A stretch of 64,000 nt of DNA from Dyadobacter sp. Leaf189 (GCF_001424405.1 NZ_LMPS01000001.1:272522-336521); one strand, 5' to 3'; counted from the stretch's first letter, positions 15,903 through 25,328 are shown. Notes: a model not told the origin generated them from the sequence alone. Numbers and translations: made by a program.

Positions 15903-17666
15903 ATGAACAGAAACATGAAAGTGAAATTAGTAGCACTAGTATTTGGATTATTGGCGTTTGTGCAATTACATGCGCAAACGGTGCAGGATGGCTTGGCATT
16001 GATACACGGAGAACGTTACAATGAAGCAGGCGAAGTATTTAAAAAGCTTGCTGAGGGCACTCCTTCCGGCGATAACCAATATTATCTGGGATATTATTAT
16101 GTTATAACTAACCAGTTGGATGAGGCGCAGAAAGCGTTTGAAAAAGGTTTGCAGGTTGACGACAAATCTTATTTGAACAAAGTTGGTCTTGGTACCGTAG
16201 CGCTTGGAAAAGGCGACAGAGCTAAGGCGAAGGAGCTTTTCGACGAAGCAGAAAAGAAGAAGAAAAAAGATGCTGAGGTTCTTTACCGCATAGGTGAAGC
16301 TTACACTTTGTTCGAAAAACAAAATGATCCTGCGGAAGCAATCAGATTGTTGGATGAAGCTGTAAAAAGAGACAAGAACTTGGCTGATGCTTACATAGCA
16401 AAAGGTGATGCATTAATGTTGCGTAATGAAGGTGGTAATGCAGTTACAGCCTATGAATATGCATTGACTGCAAAGCCTAACTATGCAGTAGCTCACAACC
16501 GCATTGGTCAAATTTACCTGCGTGGTAAAAACTACAACCTGGCTCTTGAAAACTATAAGAAGGCAATTGAAGCCGATGCGAACTTCGCACCTGCTTACAA
16601 GGATCTTGCTGAGTTGTACTTCTTCGCTCAGAAATACAAACAAGCGGCTGAGAACTTCGATATGTACATTCAGAAAAGCGGTACTACTGACCCTGAGATG
16701 AAATTGCGTGCTGCTCAGTTTGCATTTACTGCTGATGACTATGCAAAGTCACTGCAATTGCTGGAAGAGATTAAAGGTAAAATCAACAACCCTATTACAT
16801 TGCGTATGTACGGTTGGTCTTACTTTAAGCAAAACGATCCAGACAAAGCAATTGAGAACCTGAACGAGTTCATGAAAGTTGCTCCGGATAAGATCATCGG
16901 CGATGATTATAAATATCTGGGACGTGCTTACAACCAGAAAAATGGTGGCGAGAAAGGCTACGATTCAACTGGTGTGCTTTACATTCTAAAAGGTGCTGAT
17001 ATGGATACCAGTAAGGCAGAAGCTGCTACTACCTATAAAGAGGTTGCTGCGCTTTACTATGCTGCTAAGGATTATCCAAATGCTGCTTCTGCGTATGAAA
17101 AAGGTATTGCCCTTGATACGTCAAAAGCTAGTGCGAACGACTACTATTATACAGGTTTGGCTAACTTCCAGAGAGCTTCAAGCTTCGTTGTACCAACTGC
17201 TGCTGACTCGAATTATGCTGACAGCGCGAGAATTGCAATGGATAAGAAGAACCTGTATCTGAAAGCGGATTCGATCTTTGCTATTGTTACCCAGAAGTTG
17301 CCAGAATGGCCATATGGATATTACTGGAGAGCTAGTACGCTGTACAATGCATACGACAGACAAGAAAATATCGACAAAGGTATTTCAGCTCCCTATTATG
17401 CCAAGCTGGCCGAACTGGCTGAGAAAGATCCTGATCCATCCAAGTATAAATCTTATTTAAGACTTGCATATGGTTACCTGGCGTTTTACAGTCAAACTAC
17501 CCAAAAAGATCCGGCAAAAGCGAAGGAATATTGGGAGAAGCTTTTGAAAGTTGACCCTGATAATGCGTCGGCTAAGGAGGCACTGGGCCTTGCTGTTGCA
17601 ACTCCTGAGGCTGGACAAGCAGCAGGTAAGACTAAGACTGCTACTGCAACTCCAAAGAAGAAATAA
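15903..17666 (+). CDS. Secreted tetratricopeptide repeat protein of the tonB operon
   Basis: The 587-residue protein has a signal peptide (hydrophobic core after MKVK, cut near LHA/QT) and a long series of TPR helices. Clear units include DAYIAKGDALMLRNEGGNAV, VAHNRIGQIYLRGKNYNLA and FAPAYKDLAELYFFAQKYKQ. The C-terminus is low-complexity (AAGKTKTATATPKKK). TPR arrays hold protein complexes together, so this is probably a periplasmic scaffold linked to the ExbB/ExbD/TonB/PstS-like proteins. ATG 15915 is an alternative start. It is the last gene of the operon, closed by a very strong terminator. Confidence 0.85.
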   Translation: MNRNMKVKLVALVFGLLAFVQLHAQTVQDGLALIHGERYNEAGEVFKKLAEGTPSGDNQYYLGYYYVITNQLDEAQKAFEKGLQVDDKSYLNKVGLGTVALGKGDRAKAKELFDEAEKKKKKDAEVLYRIGEAYTLFEKQNDPAEAIRLLDEAVKRDKNLADAYIAKGDALMLRNEGGNAVTAYEYALTAKPNYAVAHNRIGQIYLRGKNYNLALENYKKAIEADANFAPAYKDLAELYFFAQKYKQAAENFDMYIQKSGTTDPEMKLRAAQFAFTADDYAKSLQLLEEIKGKINNPITLRMYGWSYFKQNDPDKAIENLNEFMKVAPDKIIGDDYKYLGRAYNQKNGGEKGYDSTGVLYILKGADMDTSKAEAATTYKEVAALYYAAKDYPNAASAYEKGIALDTSKASANDYYYTGLANFQRASSFVVPTAADSNYADSARIAMDKKNLYLKADSIFAIVTQKLPEWPYGYYWRASTLYNAYDRQENIDKGISAPYYAKLAELAEKDPDPSKYKSYLRLAYGYLAFYSQTTQKDPAKAKEYWEKLLKVDPDNASAKEALGLAVATPEAGQAAGKTKTATATPKKK

Positions 17667-17676
17667 TCAAGTGAGT

Positions 17677-17725
17677 TATAAAAAGAACAGCCGCCCGGAT
17701 TTTCCAGGCGGCTGTTCTTTTTATA
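17677..17725. terminator. Very strong bidirectional terminator (19-bp perfect stem)
   Basis: Bases 17677-17695 pair perfectly with 17707-17725 around an 11-base loop. The GC core (GCCGCC) is flanked by A/T-rich ends that give a U-run on each strand. It separates the tonB operon from the convergent small gene. Confidence 0.9.
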
Positions 17726-17739
17726 AAAACTACAAAAAA

Positions 17740-17943
17740 CTACGAAGGTGTAACCCGTGCAAAGCAGGTATTCAGAACAGGAAGATGCACAGAGGCATAA
17801 TGATCATAGCACCACTGCTTTAAACGCTTAACCTCAGCCGGCATCAACATACGAATCGCTTTTTTAAGCTCTTTCTCGAACAATCTGCGATCGAAGCTCA
17901 CTTTTTGCAGAATAATTTTAATGTATTCAAGCATCGAGGCCAT
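17740..17943 (-). CDS. Conserved small protein of unknown function
   Basis: The 67-residue protein is predicted helical, cytoplasmic and basic. It contains KIILQKVSFDRRLFEKELKKAI and a later LKQWCYDHY. I have the impression of similar short proteins (VSFD..LFEKEL, then a WCY motif) in other Cytophagales, but no function is known to me. It is monocistronic, between the strong terminator at 17677-17725 and the divergent batD. An ATG at 17934 is a second possible start. Confidence 0.65.
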   Translation of the reverse strand: MASMLEYIKIILQKVSFDRRLFEKELKKAIRMLMPAEVKRLKQWCYDHYASVHLPVLNTCFARVTPS

Positions 17944-17952
17944 ATGATTACT

Positions 17953-17960
17953 TAATTTTG
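17953..17960 (+). promoter_or_regulatory. Candidate -7 promoter box for batD-aroC
   Basis: TAATTTTG fits TAnnTTTG and gives a leader of about 60 nt before batD. No -33 element is visible. Confidence 0.35.
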
Positions 17961-18026
17961 TGGTTTAGGGAGGAGGAAAATGCATTCCGACATAGCAATT
18001 GCTAATAAAGATAACGAAATATTTTA

Positions 18027-19430
18027 ATGAGATTATATGCGTTATTGAATATTTTTTTGTGTTATTCTTTTATCTCCTTTGCTCAGGTTCAAAATAGCGA
18101 TGCTACTGTTGAACTTGGTCCTAAGAACTTGACACTCAATCAGCCATTCACTATTTCTGTGGTTCTGAGGGATGCAGAAACAAGACCGGCGGTACTCTTC
18201 CCGGACATTCGTGATCTGGAAAAAAGAAGCAAATCGGCAACAAGCTCAATCAGTACTGTTGATGGTAAAAAAATAGTTATCCAGACGATTACGCAGGAAT
18301 ATTACGCTTCAAAGGCCGGCAGCTATCTCATTCCTGAATTTACATTAAACATCAATGGGCAGAGACTGAGATCCGATGAAACGATGGCGGTATTTTCGGC
18401 TTCTGAAGATGTGGATGATAATGCAACAAAGCCCGTTGCAGATGTTTCTGAAGCTGAAATCGAGAATTACAATGAAGCCGTGTTCCTGGCTGTGCAAACC
18501 GACAAGAAACGGGTTTTCATACGGGAGGGCTTTGCATTAAAGATATCGCTTTATATAGCCGAGAATGCGCCGGTGGATATGGAGTTCTACCGGTTTAATG
18601 AACAGTTTCAATCTATTTTGAAAACACTGCGTCCAGCTAATTGCTGGGAAGAAAATGTTGGGATCGAAGAGATTGTTAAGAGAAGAATCACGATCAAGGG
18701 TAAGCGATATACTGAATACAATATGTACCAGGCAAGGCTCTTCCCTATCACTACTGAGAAAATCGTTTTTCCGAAAATCCGGCTTGATATGCTGGTGTCG
18801 GACAATACCGCGGCCGTAAATGTTGATAAAAAGGTCGTAAAAACCTTTCGTTCAAAAGCGGTAACCGTAGAAGTGAAGCAACTGCCGGAACATCCATTGA
18901 GAGACCAGGTTGCTGTTGGGCAGTATAGTTTAAGGGAGTCACTATCAGCTGCGCTGGTGTATCCGGGCGAGAGCATTCGATATATGTTCAAGGTGGAAGG
19001 TGTGGGAAACATTGCTGCCTTGCCCACCCCATTGGTCCTGAGCAACTCCAATCTGGACATTTATCCGCCAGAGGTAAGTCAGGTGATCAAGAGAAGTTAT
19101 CAGAATGTAATTGGAGAAAAGACTTTCGACTACTTTGTTGTGCCCCGGAAAGATGGTACATTTCCGCTCGGGAGGTATTTTCAATGGATATACTTCAACT
19201 CGCATCTTGCCAAATATGATACTCTGCGTTCTGCTAAGTCTTTGGAAGTAAAAGGAGAAGATTACAAGATTGCGAACCTCTCCCTGTCAGGTTCATCGGG
19301 CTTGTACGACAATATAGAAAGCCTCGACAGCAGTAAGCAGGGAACCGATTACAAGAAAATATTAAAGGAAGTAACCAATGCGATCGTCATCATTTTGCTG
19401 GCTACGCTGATATGGGTTTTTAGAAAATAA
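18027..19430 (+). CDS. batD: BatD family protein
   Basis: The 467-residue protein has a signal peptide (cut near SFAQ) and a large periplasmic part. It opens with the BatD pattern VELGPKNLTLNQPFTISVVL, followed by YYASKAGSYLIPEFTLNING. One C-terminal membrane helix (AIVIILLATLIWVF) anchors it. BatD proteins belong to the Bat (Bacteroides aerotolerance) systems, usually beside MoxR ATPase and BatA/BatB von Willebrand proteins. None of those is here; instead aroC follows after 3 bp. It may be a stand-alone BatD serving an unlinked bat cluster. Confidence 0.83.
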   Translation: MRLYALLNIFLCYSFISFAQVQNSDATVELGPKNLTLNQPFTISVVLRDAETRPAVLFPDIRDLEKRSKSATSSISTVDGKKIVIQTITQEYYASKAGSYLIPEFTLNINGQRLRSDETMAVFSASEDVDDNATKPVADVSEAEIENYNEAVFLAVQTDKKRVFIREGFALKISLYIAENAPVDMEFYRFNEQFQSILKTLRPANCWEENVGIEEIVKRRITIKGKRYTEYNMYQARLFPITTEKIVFPKIRLDMLVSDNTAAVNVDKKVVKTFRSKAVTVEVKQLPEHPLRDQVAVGQYSLRESLSAALVYPGESIRYMFKVEGVGNIAALPTPLVLSNSNLDIYPPEVSQVIKRSYQNVIGEKTFDYFVVPRKDGTFPLGRYFQWIYFNSHLAKYDTLRSAKSLEVKGEDYKIANLSLSGSSGLYDNIESLDSSKQGTDYKKILKEVTNAIVIILLATLIWVFRK

Positions 19431-19433
19431 ACA

Positions 19434-20513
19434 ATGGGAAGTACTTACGGAAAGATATTCAAAATAGCCACGTTTGGCGAGTCACATGGAGTCGGTATAG
19501 GTGTAATTATTGAGGGCTGCCCGGCCGGATTGGAGTTCGATTCTGATTTTATCCAAAGCGAATTGACGCGGCGCAAGCCAGGACAGTCCCGGATCACAAC
19601 CCAGCGTAAGGAAGCCGACGAATTTGAGGTTCTTTCAGGGGTTTTTGAGGGCAAAACAACCGGCACTCCAATTGCATTGATCATCCGCAATGAAGATCAG
19701 CGTAGCAAGGATTATTCTCACATCGCCACACAATACAGACCATCACACGCGGATTACACTTACCAGGAGAAATATGGAGTAAGAGACTATCGCGGCGGCG
19801 GAAGGAGCTCGGCGCGTGAAACAGCCGCAAGGGTCGCAGCTGGTGCAGTTGCAAAGCTGTTTCTGGCGAAAATGAACATCAAGATAACCGGATACGTATC
19901 GCAGGTTGGACAGATGAAGCTCGATAAAGCCTATCATGAGCTGGATCTTTCGCTGGCAGAAGAAAATGCAGTGCGCTGTCCTGACCCGGAAATGGCCGCT
20001 AAAATGTTTGATTATATCGATAATGTGCGAAAGTCAGGCGACTCAATTGGCGGAATAGTAAGCTGTGTAGTTACGGGTACTCCGGTGGGATTGGGTGAGC
20101 CGGTCTTTGATAAGCTGCATGCAGAGCTCGGAAAGGCAATGCTAAGTATCAATGCAGTAAAAGGCTTTGAATATGGAAGCGGGTTCGACGGTGTTAAACT
20201 ACTCGGATCGCAGCATAACGACGCCTTTTTTGTAGACGAAAATGAAAAGGTACACACCAGAACAAATCACTCCGGCGGCGTGCAGGGAGGTATTTCCAAT
20301 GGGCAGGATATTTATTTCAATGTAGCTTTCAAGCCTGTTGCCACGATCATGCAGGATCAGGAAAGTGTAGACCAGGATGGAAATGTGGTCATCGTGCAGG
20401 GAAAAGGCCGTCACGATCCATGCGTTGTTCCCCGTGCAGTACCGATTGTGGAAGCAATGGCGGCGTTGGTCCTGGCCGATTTTTACCTCAGGAACAAATC
20501 GAGTAAAATTTAG
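19434..20513 (+). CDS. aroC: Chorismate synthase
   Basis: The 359-residue enzyme converts EPSP to chorismate using reduced FMN, the last shared step of aromatic amino acid synthesis. Signatures are [18 protein letters not shown] (15-32), [11 protein letters not shown] near residue 121 and [14 protein letters not shown] near residue 280. The start lies 3 bp after batD, so the two are co-transcribed. The stop is one base from the stop of a convergent small gene. Confidence 0.96.
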   Translation: MGSTYGKIFKIATFGESHGVGIGVIIEGCPAGLEFDSDFIQSELTRRKPGQSRITTQRKEADEFEVLSGVFEGKTTGTPIALIIRNEDQRSKDYSHIATQYRPSHADYTYQEKYGVRDYRGGGRSSARETAARVAAGAVAKLFLAKMNIKITGYVSQVGQMKLDKAYHELDLSLAEENAVRCPDPEMAAKMFDYIDNVRKSGDSIGGIVSCVVTGTPVGLGEPVFDKLHAELGKAMLSINAVKGFEYGSGFDGVKLLGSQHNDAFFVDENEKVHTRTNHSGGVQGGISNGQDIYFNVAFKPVATIMQDQESVDQDGNVVIVQGKGRHDPCVVPRAVPIVEAMAALVLADFYLRNKSSKI

Positions 20514-20514
20514 C

Positions 20515-20709
20515 TTAGAGGCGGTGTTTTCTGCGTCGTTGGTTGAGGCTTAGCACAAGCCAGATTGTTCCCAGGAATTCAATTAAAAGGCCGGCAAGGA
20601 TAATGGGATTACTAACGTGCTTTTGAGAAGTGTTAAGGAATACACCGGTAAGTACTACGATCATACCGGTAAGTAGAATAAGTGCAGCGTTTCCTAATCC
20701 AAGTTTCAC
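20515..20709 (-). CDS. Small two-helix membrane protein, function unknown
   Basis: The 64-residue protein has two hydrophobic helices (about 8-25 and 35-54) joined by a short loop, and a very basic C-terminus (NQRRRKHRL), predicting both ends in the cytoplasm. It is convergent with aroC with one base between the stops. A terminator at 20844-20872 separates it from the upstream oxidoreductase gene on the same strand. No family is recognised. The reading frame could be chance, but the composition and topology look like a real small membrane protein. Confidence 0.5.
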   Translation of the reverse strand: MKLGLGNAALILLTGMIVVLTGVFLNTSQKHVSNPIILAGLLIEFLGTIWLVLSLNQRRRKHRL

Positions 20710-20843
20710 TGACTATTTGTTTCGTTCCACAATAAGATCGTAGAAGATCTCTTACCGAATGTAAAAAATTGTTTCGGTAAATGCTATTTGATCTGTGAAG
20801 TTTTTATTGATTTTACTACTGCAAAATAGCAGCTGACTTAAAC

Positions 20844-20872
20844 AAAAAATGGCTCCTTGCGAGCCATTTTTT
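20844..20872 (-). terminator. Intrinsic terminator after the Gfo/Idh oxidoreductase gene
   Basis: AAAAAATGGCTC (20844-20855) pairs with GAGCCATTTTTT (20861-20872) around a five-base loop. It lies just downstream of the minus-strand oxidoreductase gene. Confidence 0.85.
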
Positions 20873-20896
20873 GTTTTGTAATATTTAGAATAAAGA

Positions 20897-22240
20897 TCAG
20901 ATAACCTGACTTTTACCAGGAATTGCAACTGGATAAAGGCCATCTGCACCTGGCATGATCTTCGGAGAAGCGTCCCAGGCAAGTTTGTCAGGGAACAAAT
21001 TGATGTCTGAATTAAGCGCTTCATCCCACTTCACCATTTTACCGGAGTAAGTAGCCATTCTACCCATAATTGCAGTCATTGTACTTTTCGCGCCATTTTC
21101 TGCGTCAGCAAATTTGTATTCACCTTTCGCGATAGCAGCAAACAATTCGTCGTGTTCTACTTGATACGGGTTCTTATCAGCTTTGCCGTCATGCTGATAG
21201 ATAACACCGCTTTTATAATCTTTCAAAGCTGTTCTCTTGCCGTCAAAGCTGTCGATCCGGCCTTTCGTTCCCACGAATGCTTCGTCAACGCGGTTCCAGG
21301 TTCCTTCAAACTGGCGGCACTGGCTTGAAATAACCGTTCCGTCAGCATAAACCAGATCCAATGTATGGTGATCGTAAATTTCACCGTAGGCTTTACCAGT
21401 ACGAACCTGACGTCCGCCTGTTCCCTGAATTTCAACAGGGTAACCTTTTTTCACCCAGTTGGCAACATCAATATTGTGAACGTGCTGCTCTGAAATGTGG
21501 TCGCCGCATAGCCAGTTGAAGTAGTACCAGTTTCTCATTTGGTACTCCATTTCAGTCTGGTTTGGCTGGCGCTCCTTCATCCAGGGGCTGCTTCCAACCC
21601 AGTATACCTGGCCGCCTACGATATCACCGATTGCTCCGTCGTGAATCCTTTTGATTGCCTCAATATAATTGGCCTGATAGTGACGCTGCAGACCAACCAC
21701 TACATTCAACTTTTTCTTCTTAGCCTGCTCAGCAATTTCCAGCACTTTGCGGATACCTGGTGCATCGGTGGCAACCGGCTTCTCCATAAATATATGCTTG
21801 TCATTCTTCACAGCCTCTTCGAAGTGCGACGGACGGAAACCCGGAGGTGTTGCCAGGATCACCACGTCTACATCTTTCAATGCGATTGCTTTTTTGAATG
21901 CGTCAAAACCAACGAATTTGCGGTCGTCAGGAACGTTAACCTTCGTAGCGGTATCAACAGCTTTGCCTGCTGCATCTTTGTATTTCTTTGCAGTAAGGTT
22001 TTTGTATGCATCATCCAGACGGTCTTTAAATGCATCGGCCATTGCCACGATCTGCACGTTCTGAGATGTGCTCAATGCCTGTGCAGCAGCTCCAGTTCCT
22101 CTTCCTCCGCAGCCAATCAGTGCCACTCTGATTGTTTCGTTTACAGAACTATTGAAGCCGTATCCTGTCAGAGGATTCAATATCGCACCGCCGGCGATCA
22201 GGCCCGATGCTTTTAAGAAATTACGTCTGTTTTGTTCCAT
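20897..22240 (-). CDS. Gfo/Idh/MocA family oxidoreductase, Tat-exported
   Basis: The 447-residue protein starts with a twin-arginine signal (RRNFLK, 5-10) followed by a hydrophobic stretch, so it should be exported folded with its cofactor. The Rossmann motif IGCGGRGTG (42-50) binds NAD(P), and EKPVATD is the conserved catalytic-lysine motif of this family. Substrates are usually sugars or polyols; Tat-exported members include glycoside-acting enzymes, but the substrate here is unknown. A SUMF1-like gene lies 27 bp upstream on the same strand, so the two probably form an operon. Confidence 0.88.
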   Translation of the reverse strand: MEQNRRNFLKASGLIAGGAILNPLTGYGFNSSVNETIRVALIGCGGRGTGAAAQALSTSQNVQIVAMADAFKDRLDDAYKNLTAKKYKDAAGKAVDTATKVNVPDDRKFVGFDAFKKAIALKDVDVVILATPPGFRPSHFEEAVKNDKHIFMEKPVATDAPGIRKVLEIAEQAKKKKLNVVVGLQRHYQANYIEAIKRIHDGAIGDIVGGQVYWVGSSPWMKERQPNQTEMEYQMRNWYYFNWLCGDHISEQHVHNIDVANWVKKGYPVEIQGTGGRQVRTGKAYGEIYDHHTLDLVYADGTVISSQCRQFEGTWNRVDEAFVGTKGRIDSFDGKRTALKDYKSGVIYQHDGKADKNPYQVEHDELFAAIAKGEYKFADAENGAKSTMTAIMGRMATYSGKMVKWDEALNSDINLFPDKLAWDASPKIMPGADGLYPVAIPGKSQVI

Positions 22241-22267
22241 TATGCAAAAATTAAGAGTTATAGTTGA

Positions 22268-23254
22268 TCAATAGTCTTCAATTAATTTAGGGCTGTAATA
22301 AGCTTTAATTTCTTCCGGAGAAGGTGTTTTCAGAGGTCTTACCACTCTGAACCCAACGAAAGAAGCGCTGGTCAGCCACCATTCGCTTTTTGGCAATTGC
22401 GGGTCGAGTATCTTCCAGTCAGCCTTAGAAGGAATTCTTGCAGCACTTCTCAGTTCCGAAGGCTCATCATCCCATGATCCGCCACGTACAGAATTCGGGT
22501 AAAGCTCAGTAACCGGCGCGTATTTTTCACCAGCTGGCTTTTTAGCATAATAATCAGGGATATACTGATCCAGCGTCCATTCCATTACATTTCCATGCAT
22601 ATCGTGTAACCCGAATGCATTCGGTTTTTTCTGACCTACCTTTTTGTAAGCAGCGTCGCTGTTGCCACGGAACCATGCATATTCTCCCAGCTTAGAAGCG
22701 TCGTCACCGAAAGAGTAAGCAGTTTTAGAACCTGCGCGGCAGGCATATTCCCATTCAGCCTCAGTCGGCAAACGATAGAAAACACCTGTTTTTTCATAAA
22801 GCCATTTGCAAAAGTGAATAGCCGCATACTGCGTCATGTTTATCGCCGGGTAACCTTCGCGGCCCATACCAAATGACATATCCACATAAGGAGGACTCGG
22901 GCGGGTACTTGCATCTGTTTTTTGAACTGATTTTTCAGGATCCGGGTGGCGGGCTGCCATTTCTTTCTCCATATTTTTGAAAGAATACAAATCGTAGATA
23001 TCCCAGATCACTTCAAATTTTCCCATCCAGAAAGGTTCGATCTTCACCTTATGCTGGGGACCTTCGTCGGCTTTGTGGCCTTTTTCGCTGGCCGGGCTTC
23101 CCATCATGAACTCGCCGCCGGGAATAGCGACCATTTCATATACCTTTGGGCTACCTCCGATTTTTTGTGTGTAATTCTTAAAATTAGCGTCTTGGGCTAG
23201 TGCGTTGAAGGAAAATAGGAGCGTTGAGATTAAGAAAAGAGATTGTTTAGACAT
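22268..23254 (-). CDS. Secreted SUMF1/FGE-sulfatase-domain protein, probably not a formylglycine-generating enzyme
   Basis: The 328-residue protein has a signal peptide (cut near LAQ) and a SUMF1-type fold: MVAIPGGEFMMGSPASEKGH, then NMTQYAAIHFCKWL, RLPTEAEWEYACRAG and a C-terminal RGGSWDDEPSELRSAAR ... VGFRVVR. True formylglycine-generating enzymes have two active-site cysteines after the RGGSW segment; here that region has none. It is therefore more likely a binding or structural member, as are many Bacteroidota SUMF1 proteins. It precedes the Tat-exported oxidoreductase in a probable two-gene operon. Confidence 0.83.
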   Translation of the reverse strand: MSKQSLFLISTLLFSFNALAQDANFKNYTQKIGGSPKVYEMVAIPGGEFMMGSPASEKGHKADEGPQHKVKIEPFWMGKFEVIWDIYDLYSFKNMEKEMAARHPDPEKSVQKTDASTRPSPPYVDMSFGMGREGYPAINMTQYAAIHFCKWLYEKTGVFYRLPTEAEWEYACRAGSKTAYSFGDDASKLGEYAWFRGNSDAAYKKVGQKKPNAFGLHDMHGNVMEWTLDQYIPDYYAKKPAGEKYAPVTELYPNSVRGGSWDDEPSELRSAARIPSKADWKILDPQLPKSEWWLTSASFVGFRVVRPLKTPSPEEIKAYYSPKLIEDY

Positions 23255-23360
23255 AATAATAAAACGAGTCGGTTGGAACCATCTAACTGAATATAAGTGG
23301 CAATATTAGCCTATTTACCCTATGAAAACGAATTTTTTCTAAGTTGTTTGATATCTGTTC

Positions 23361-23368
23361 TAACTTTG
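23361..23368 (+). promoter_or_regulatory. Candidate -7 promoter box for the ABC-F gene
   Basis: TAACTTTG fits TAnnTTTG and is followed by CA, 25 bp before the ATG. TTG sits 14 bp upstream, closer than usual. Confidence 0.4.
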
Positions 23369-23393
23369 CAGACATTGAATTTTAGCTTTAATC

Positions 23394-25277
23394 ATGAATT
23401 ATCTTTCAGCAGAAAATATAGCAAAGTCATTTGCTGACAAATGGCTTTTCAGAAATATCAGTTTTGGAATCAGCCGCGGCGATAAAGTCGCATTGATCGG
23501 GAAAAACGGAACAGGGAAAACAACATTTCTCAATATTCTCACAGGTAAGATACCGCCGGACGAAGGCGAGGTGAGTTTCAGAAAGGACATTCGCATTGGG
23601 TATCTTGACCAAAGTCCTGCATTCGACGAAAGTCTGCCTGTGCTGGAAGTGATTTTTTCTTCCAACAATCCGGTAGCCCAAGTGGTGAAACGGTATGAAC
23701 ACGCCATTGAAACCGACAACCACGACGAACTTGCCGAGGTAATGGAGGATATGGACAAGTACAATGCGTGGGACTTTGAATACCGTACAAAGGAAGTTCT
23801 CGGCAGACTGGGCATCCATCATACAGATACTTTGTACGGCGCACTTTCAGGAGGCCAGCGTAAGAGAGTTGCAATGGCGAAGGTTTTGCTTGAAGATCCC
23901 GACTTGTTGATCCTCGATGAACCTACCAACCACCTTGACCTGGACACGGTAGAGTGGCTTGAAAATTACCTGAATACGTCGAATACTACTTTGCTGGTAG
24001 TAACTCACGACAGGTACTTCCTGGATACTGTTTGTAATCAAATGCTGGAACTGGACCACGGTTCAGCTTATCCGTATAAGGGTAACTACTCTTATTTCCT
24101 TGAGAAGAAAGCAGAAAGAGAGGAAATGGAGGCTGCGGGCATTGATAAAGCGAGAAACCTGATGCGCAAAGAGCTTGACTGGATCAGGCGACAGCCAAAG
24201 GCGCGGGGTACCAAAGCAAAATACCGCGTCGATGCTTTTGAGGAGCTGAAAGAAAAAGCCAGTCAGAAGAAATTTGATACGAAAATGGAGCTGAATGTCC
24301 GCACTTCGCGTCTGGGAAGTAAGATTATCGAGCTTGAAAAGGTAAGTAAAGGATTTGGCGATCGGCAGTTGATCAAGGATTTTGAATATACTTTCCGCAA
24401 AGGAGACAGGATCGGGATTGTTGGTAAGAATGGAATGGGCAAGTCGACGCTCCTGAATATGATCACCGGCGAGCTGTCTCCAGATCAGGGTTCGATTGTG
24501 AAAGGGGAAACCGTACAGTTCGGCTATTACAAGCAGTCTGACCTGGTTTTTAATGAAAATCAGCGGGTAATAGATATCGTGAAAGATGTGGCCGAGGTAG
24601 TGCAGCTGGGTACCGGCGAATCGGTCACCGTTAGTAAGCTGCTCGAAGCATTCCTTTTTTCCCCTTCCAAGCAATATGATTTTATCTCAAAACTGAGCGG
24701 AGGTGAAAAACGGAGGCTGCAGCTTTTGTTGATCCTGATCAAGCAACCCAACTTCCTGATCCTCGATGAGCCAACCAACGATCTGGACATTGCGAGCCTG
24801 AATGTACTCGAAGATTTTCTGATGAACTTCCCTGGCTGTCTGATGATCGTATCCCACGACCGGTATTTTCTGGACAGACTGGTTGAGCACATATTTGTTT
24901 TTGAAGGTGAGGGTAAAATCAGCGACTTTCCCGGAAACTATACCGAACTGCGGGATTACCAGGATGAGCAGGAAGCAGAGAAAAAGAGTGCAGGTTCCAA
25001 GCCCGCGCCGGTTGCAGCTCCTGAGCCGGTTCAGGAAGTTACGCCCGCTGCTAATATCACAGCCAAAAAAAAGCTGAGCTACAAAGAGCAAAAGGAAATG
25101 GAGCAGCTTGAAGCTGATATAGCTAAAATGGAAAAGCAGAAAGCGGTTCTGGTGGAAAAACTGAACACCGGCGGCTCGCACGATGAGCTGGCAAGCTGGT
25201 CGAAAGAAATCGAGACATTAACCGAAAGTCAGGCTGACAAGGAAATGCGCTGGCTCGAACTATCGGAAAATGCTTAA
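23394..25277 (+). CDS. ABC-F family ATPase (Uup-like)
   Basis: The 627-residue protein has two ABC ATPase domains and no membrane segments. Domain 1 has Walker A GKNGTGKTT (from residue 37) and signature LSGGQRKRVAMA. Domain 2 has Walker A GKNGMGKSTLLN and LSGGEKRRLQ. The inter-domain linker is rich in charged residues (about 240-290), and the C-terminal 65 residues form a predicted coiled coil after an Ala/Pro-rich hinge. ABC-F proteins act on ribosomes, and the C-terminal coiled coil is the hallmark of Uup, linked to ribosome rescue and DNA-repair phenotypes. A hairpin follows the stop codon. Confidence 0.88.
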   Translation: MNYLSAENIAKSFADKWLFRNISFGISRGDKVALIGKNGTGKTTFLNILTGKIPPDEGEVSFRKDIRIGYLDQSPAFDESLPVLEVIFSSNNPVAQVVKRYEHAIETDNHDELAEVMEDMDKYNAWDFEYRTKEVLGRLGIHHTDTLYGALSGGQRKRVAMAKVLLEDPDLLILDEPTNHLDLDTVEWLENYLNTSNTTLLVVTHDRYFLDTVCNQMLELDHGSAYPYKGNYSYFLEKKAEREEMEAAGIDKARNLMRKELDWIRRQPKARGTKAKYRVDAFEELKEKASQKKFDTKMELNVRTSRLGSKIIELEKVSKGFGDRQLIKDFEYTFRKGDRIGIVGKNGMGKSTLLNMITGELSPDQGSIVKGETVQFGYYKQSDLVFNENQRVIDIVKDVAEVVQLGTGESVTVSKLLEAFLFSPSKQYDFISKLSGGEKRRLQLLLILIKQPNFLILDEPTNDLDIASLNVLEDFLMNFPGCLMIVSHDRYFLDRLVEHIFVFEGEGKISDFPGNYTELRDYQDEQEAEKKSAGSKPAPVAAPEPVQEVTPAANITAKKKLSYKEQKEMEQLEADIAKMEKQKAVLVEKLNTGGSHDELASWSKEIETLTESQADKEMRWLELSENA

Positions 25278-25285
25278 ATTTGAAC

Positions 25286-25318
25286 AGCTCCATAGTTAGT
25301 ATGGAGCTTGTTCCTTTA
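25286..25318 (+). terminator. Possible terminator or attenuator between the ABC-F and dedA genes
   Basis: AGCTCCATA (25286-25294) pairs with TATGGAGCT (25300-25308) around GTTAG, followed by TGTTCCTTTA. The T-run is weak and the hairpin ends 20 bp before the dedA start, so it may only reduce read-through. Confidence 0.45.
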
Positions 25319-25328
25319 TCCTGACATT

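Noticed and set aside
22268-23254. Calling the SUMF1 protein a formylglycine-generating enzyme
   Set aside because: The active-site cysteines are absent and no sulfatase gene is nearby.
24063-24674. Open frame of 203 codons antisense to the ABC-F gene
   Set aside because: It is a shadow of the ABC-F coding sequence, with no recognisable motif.
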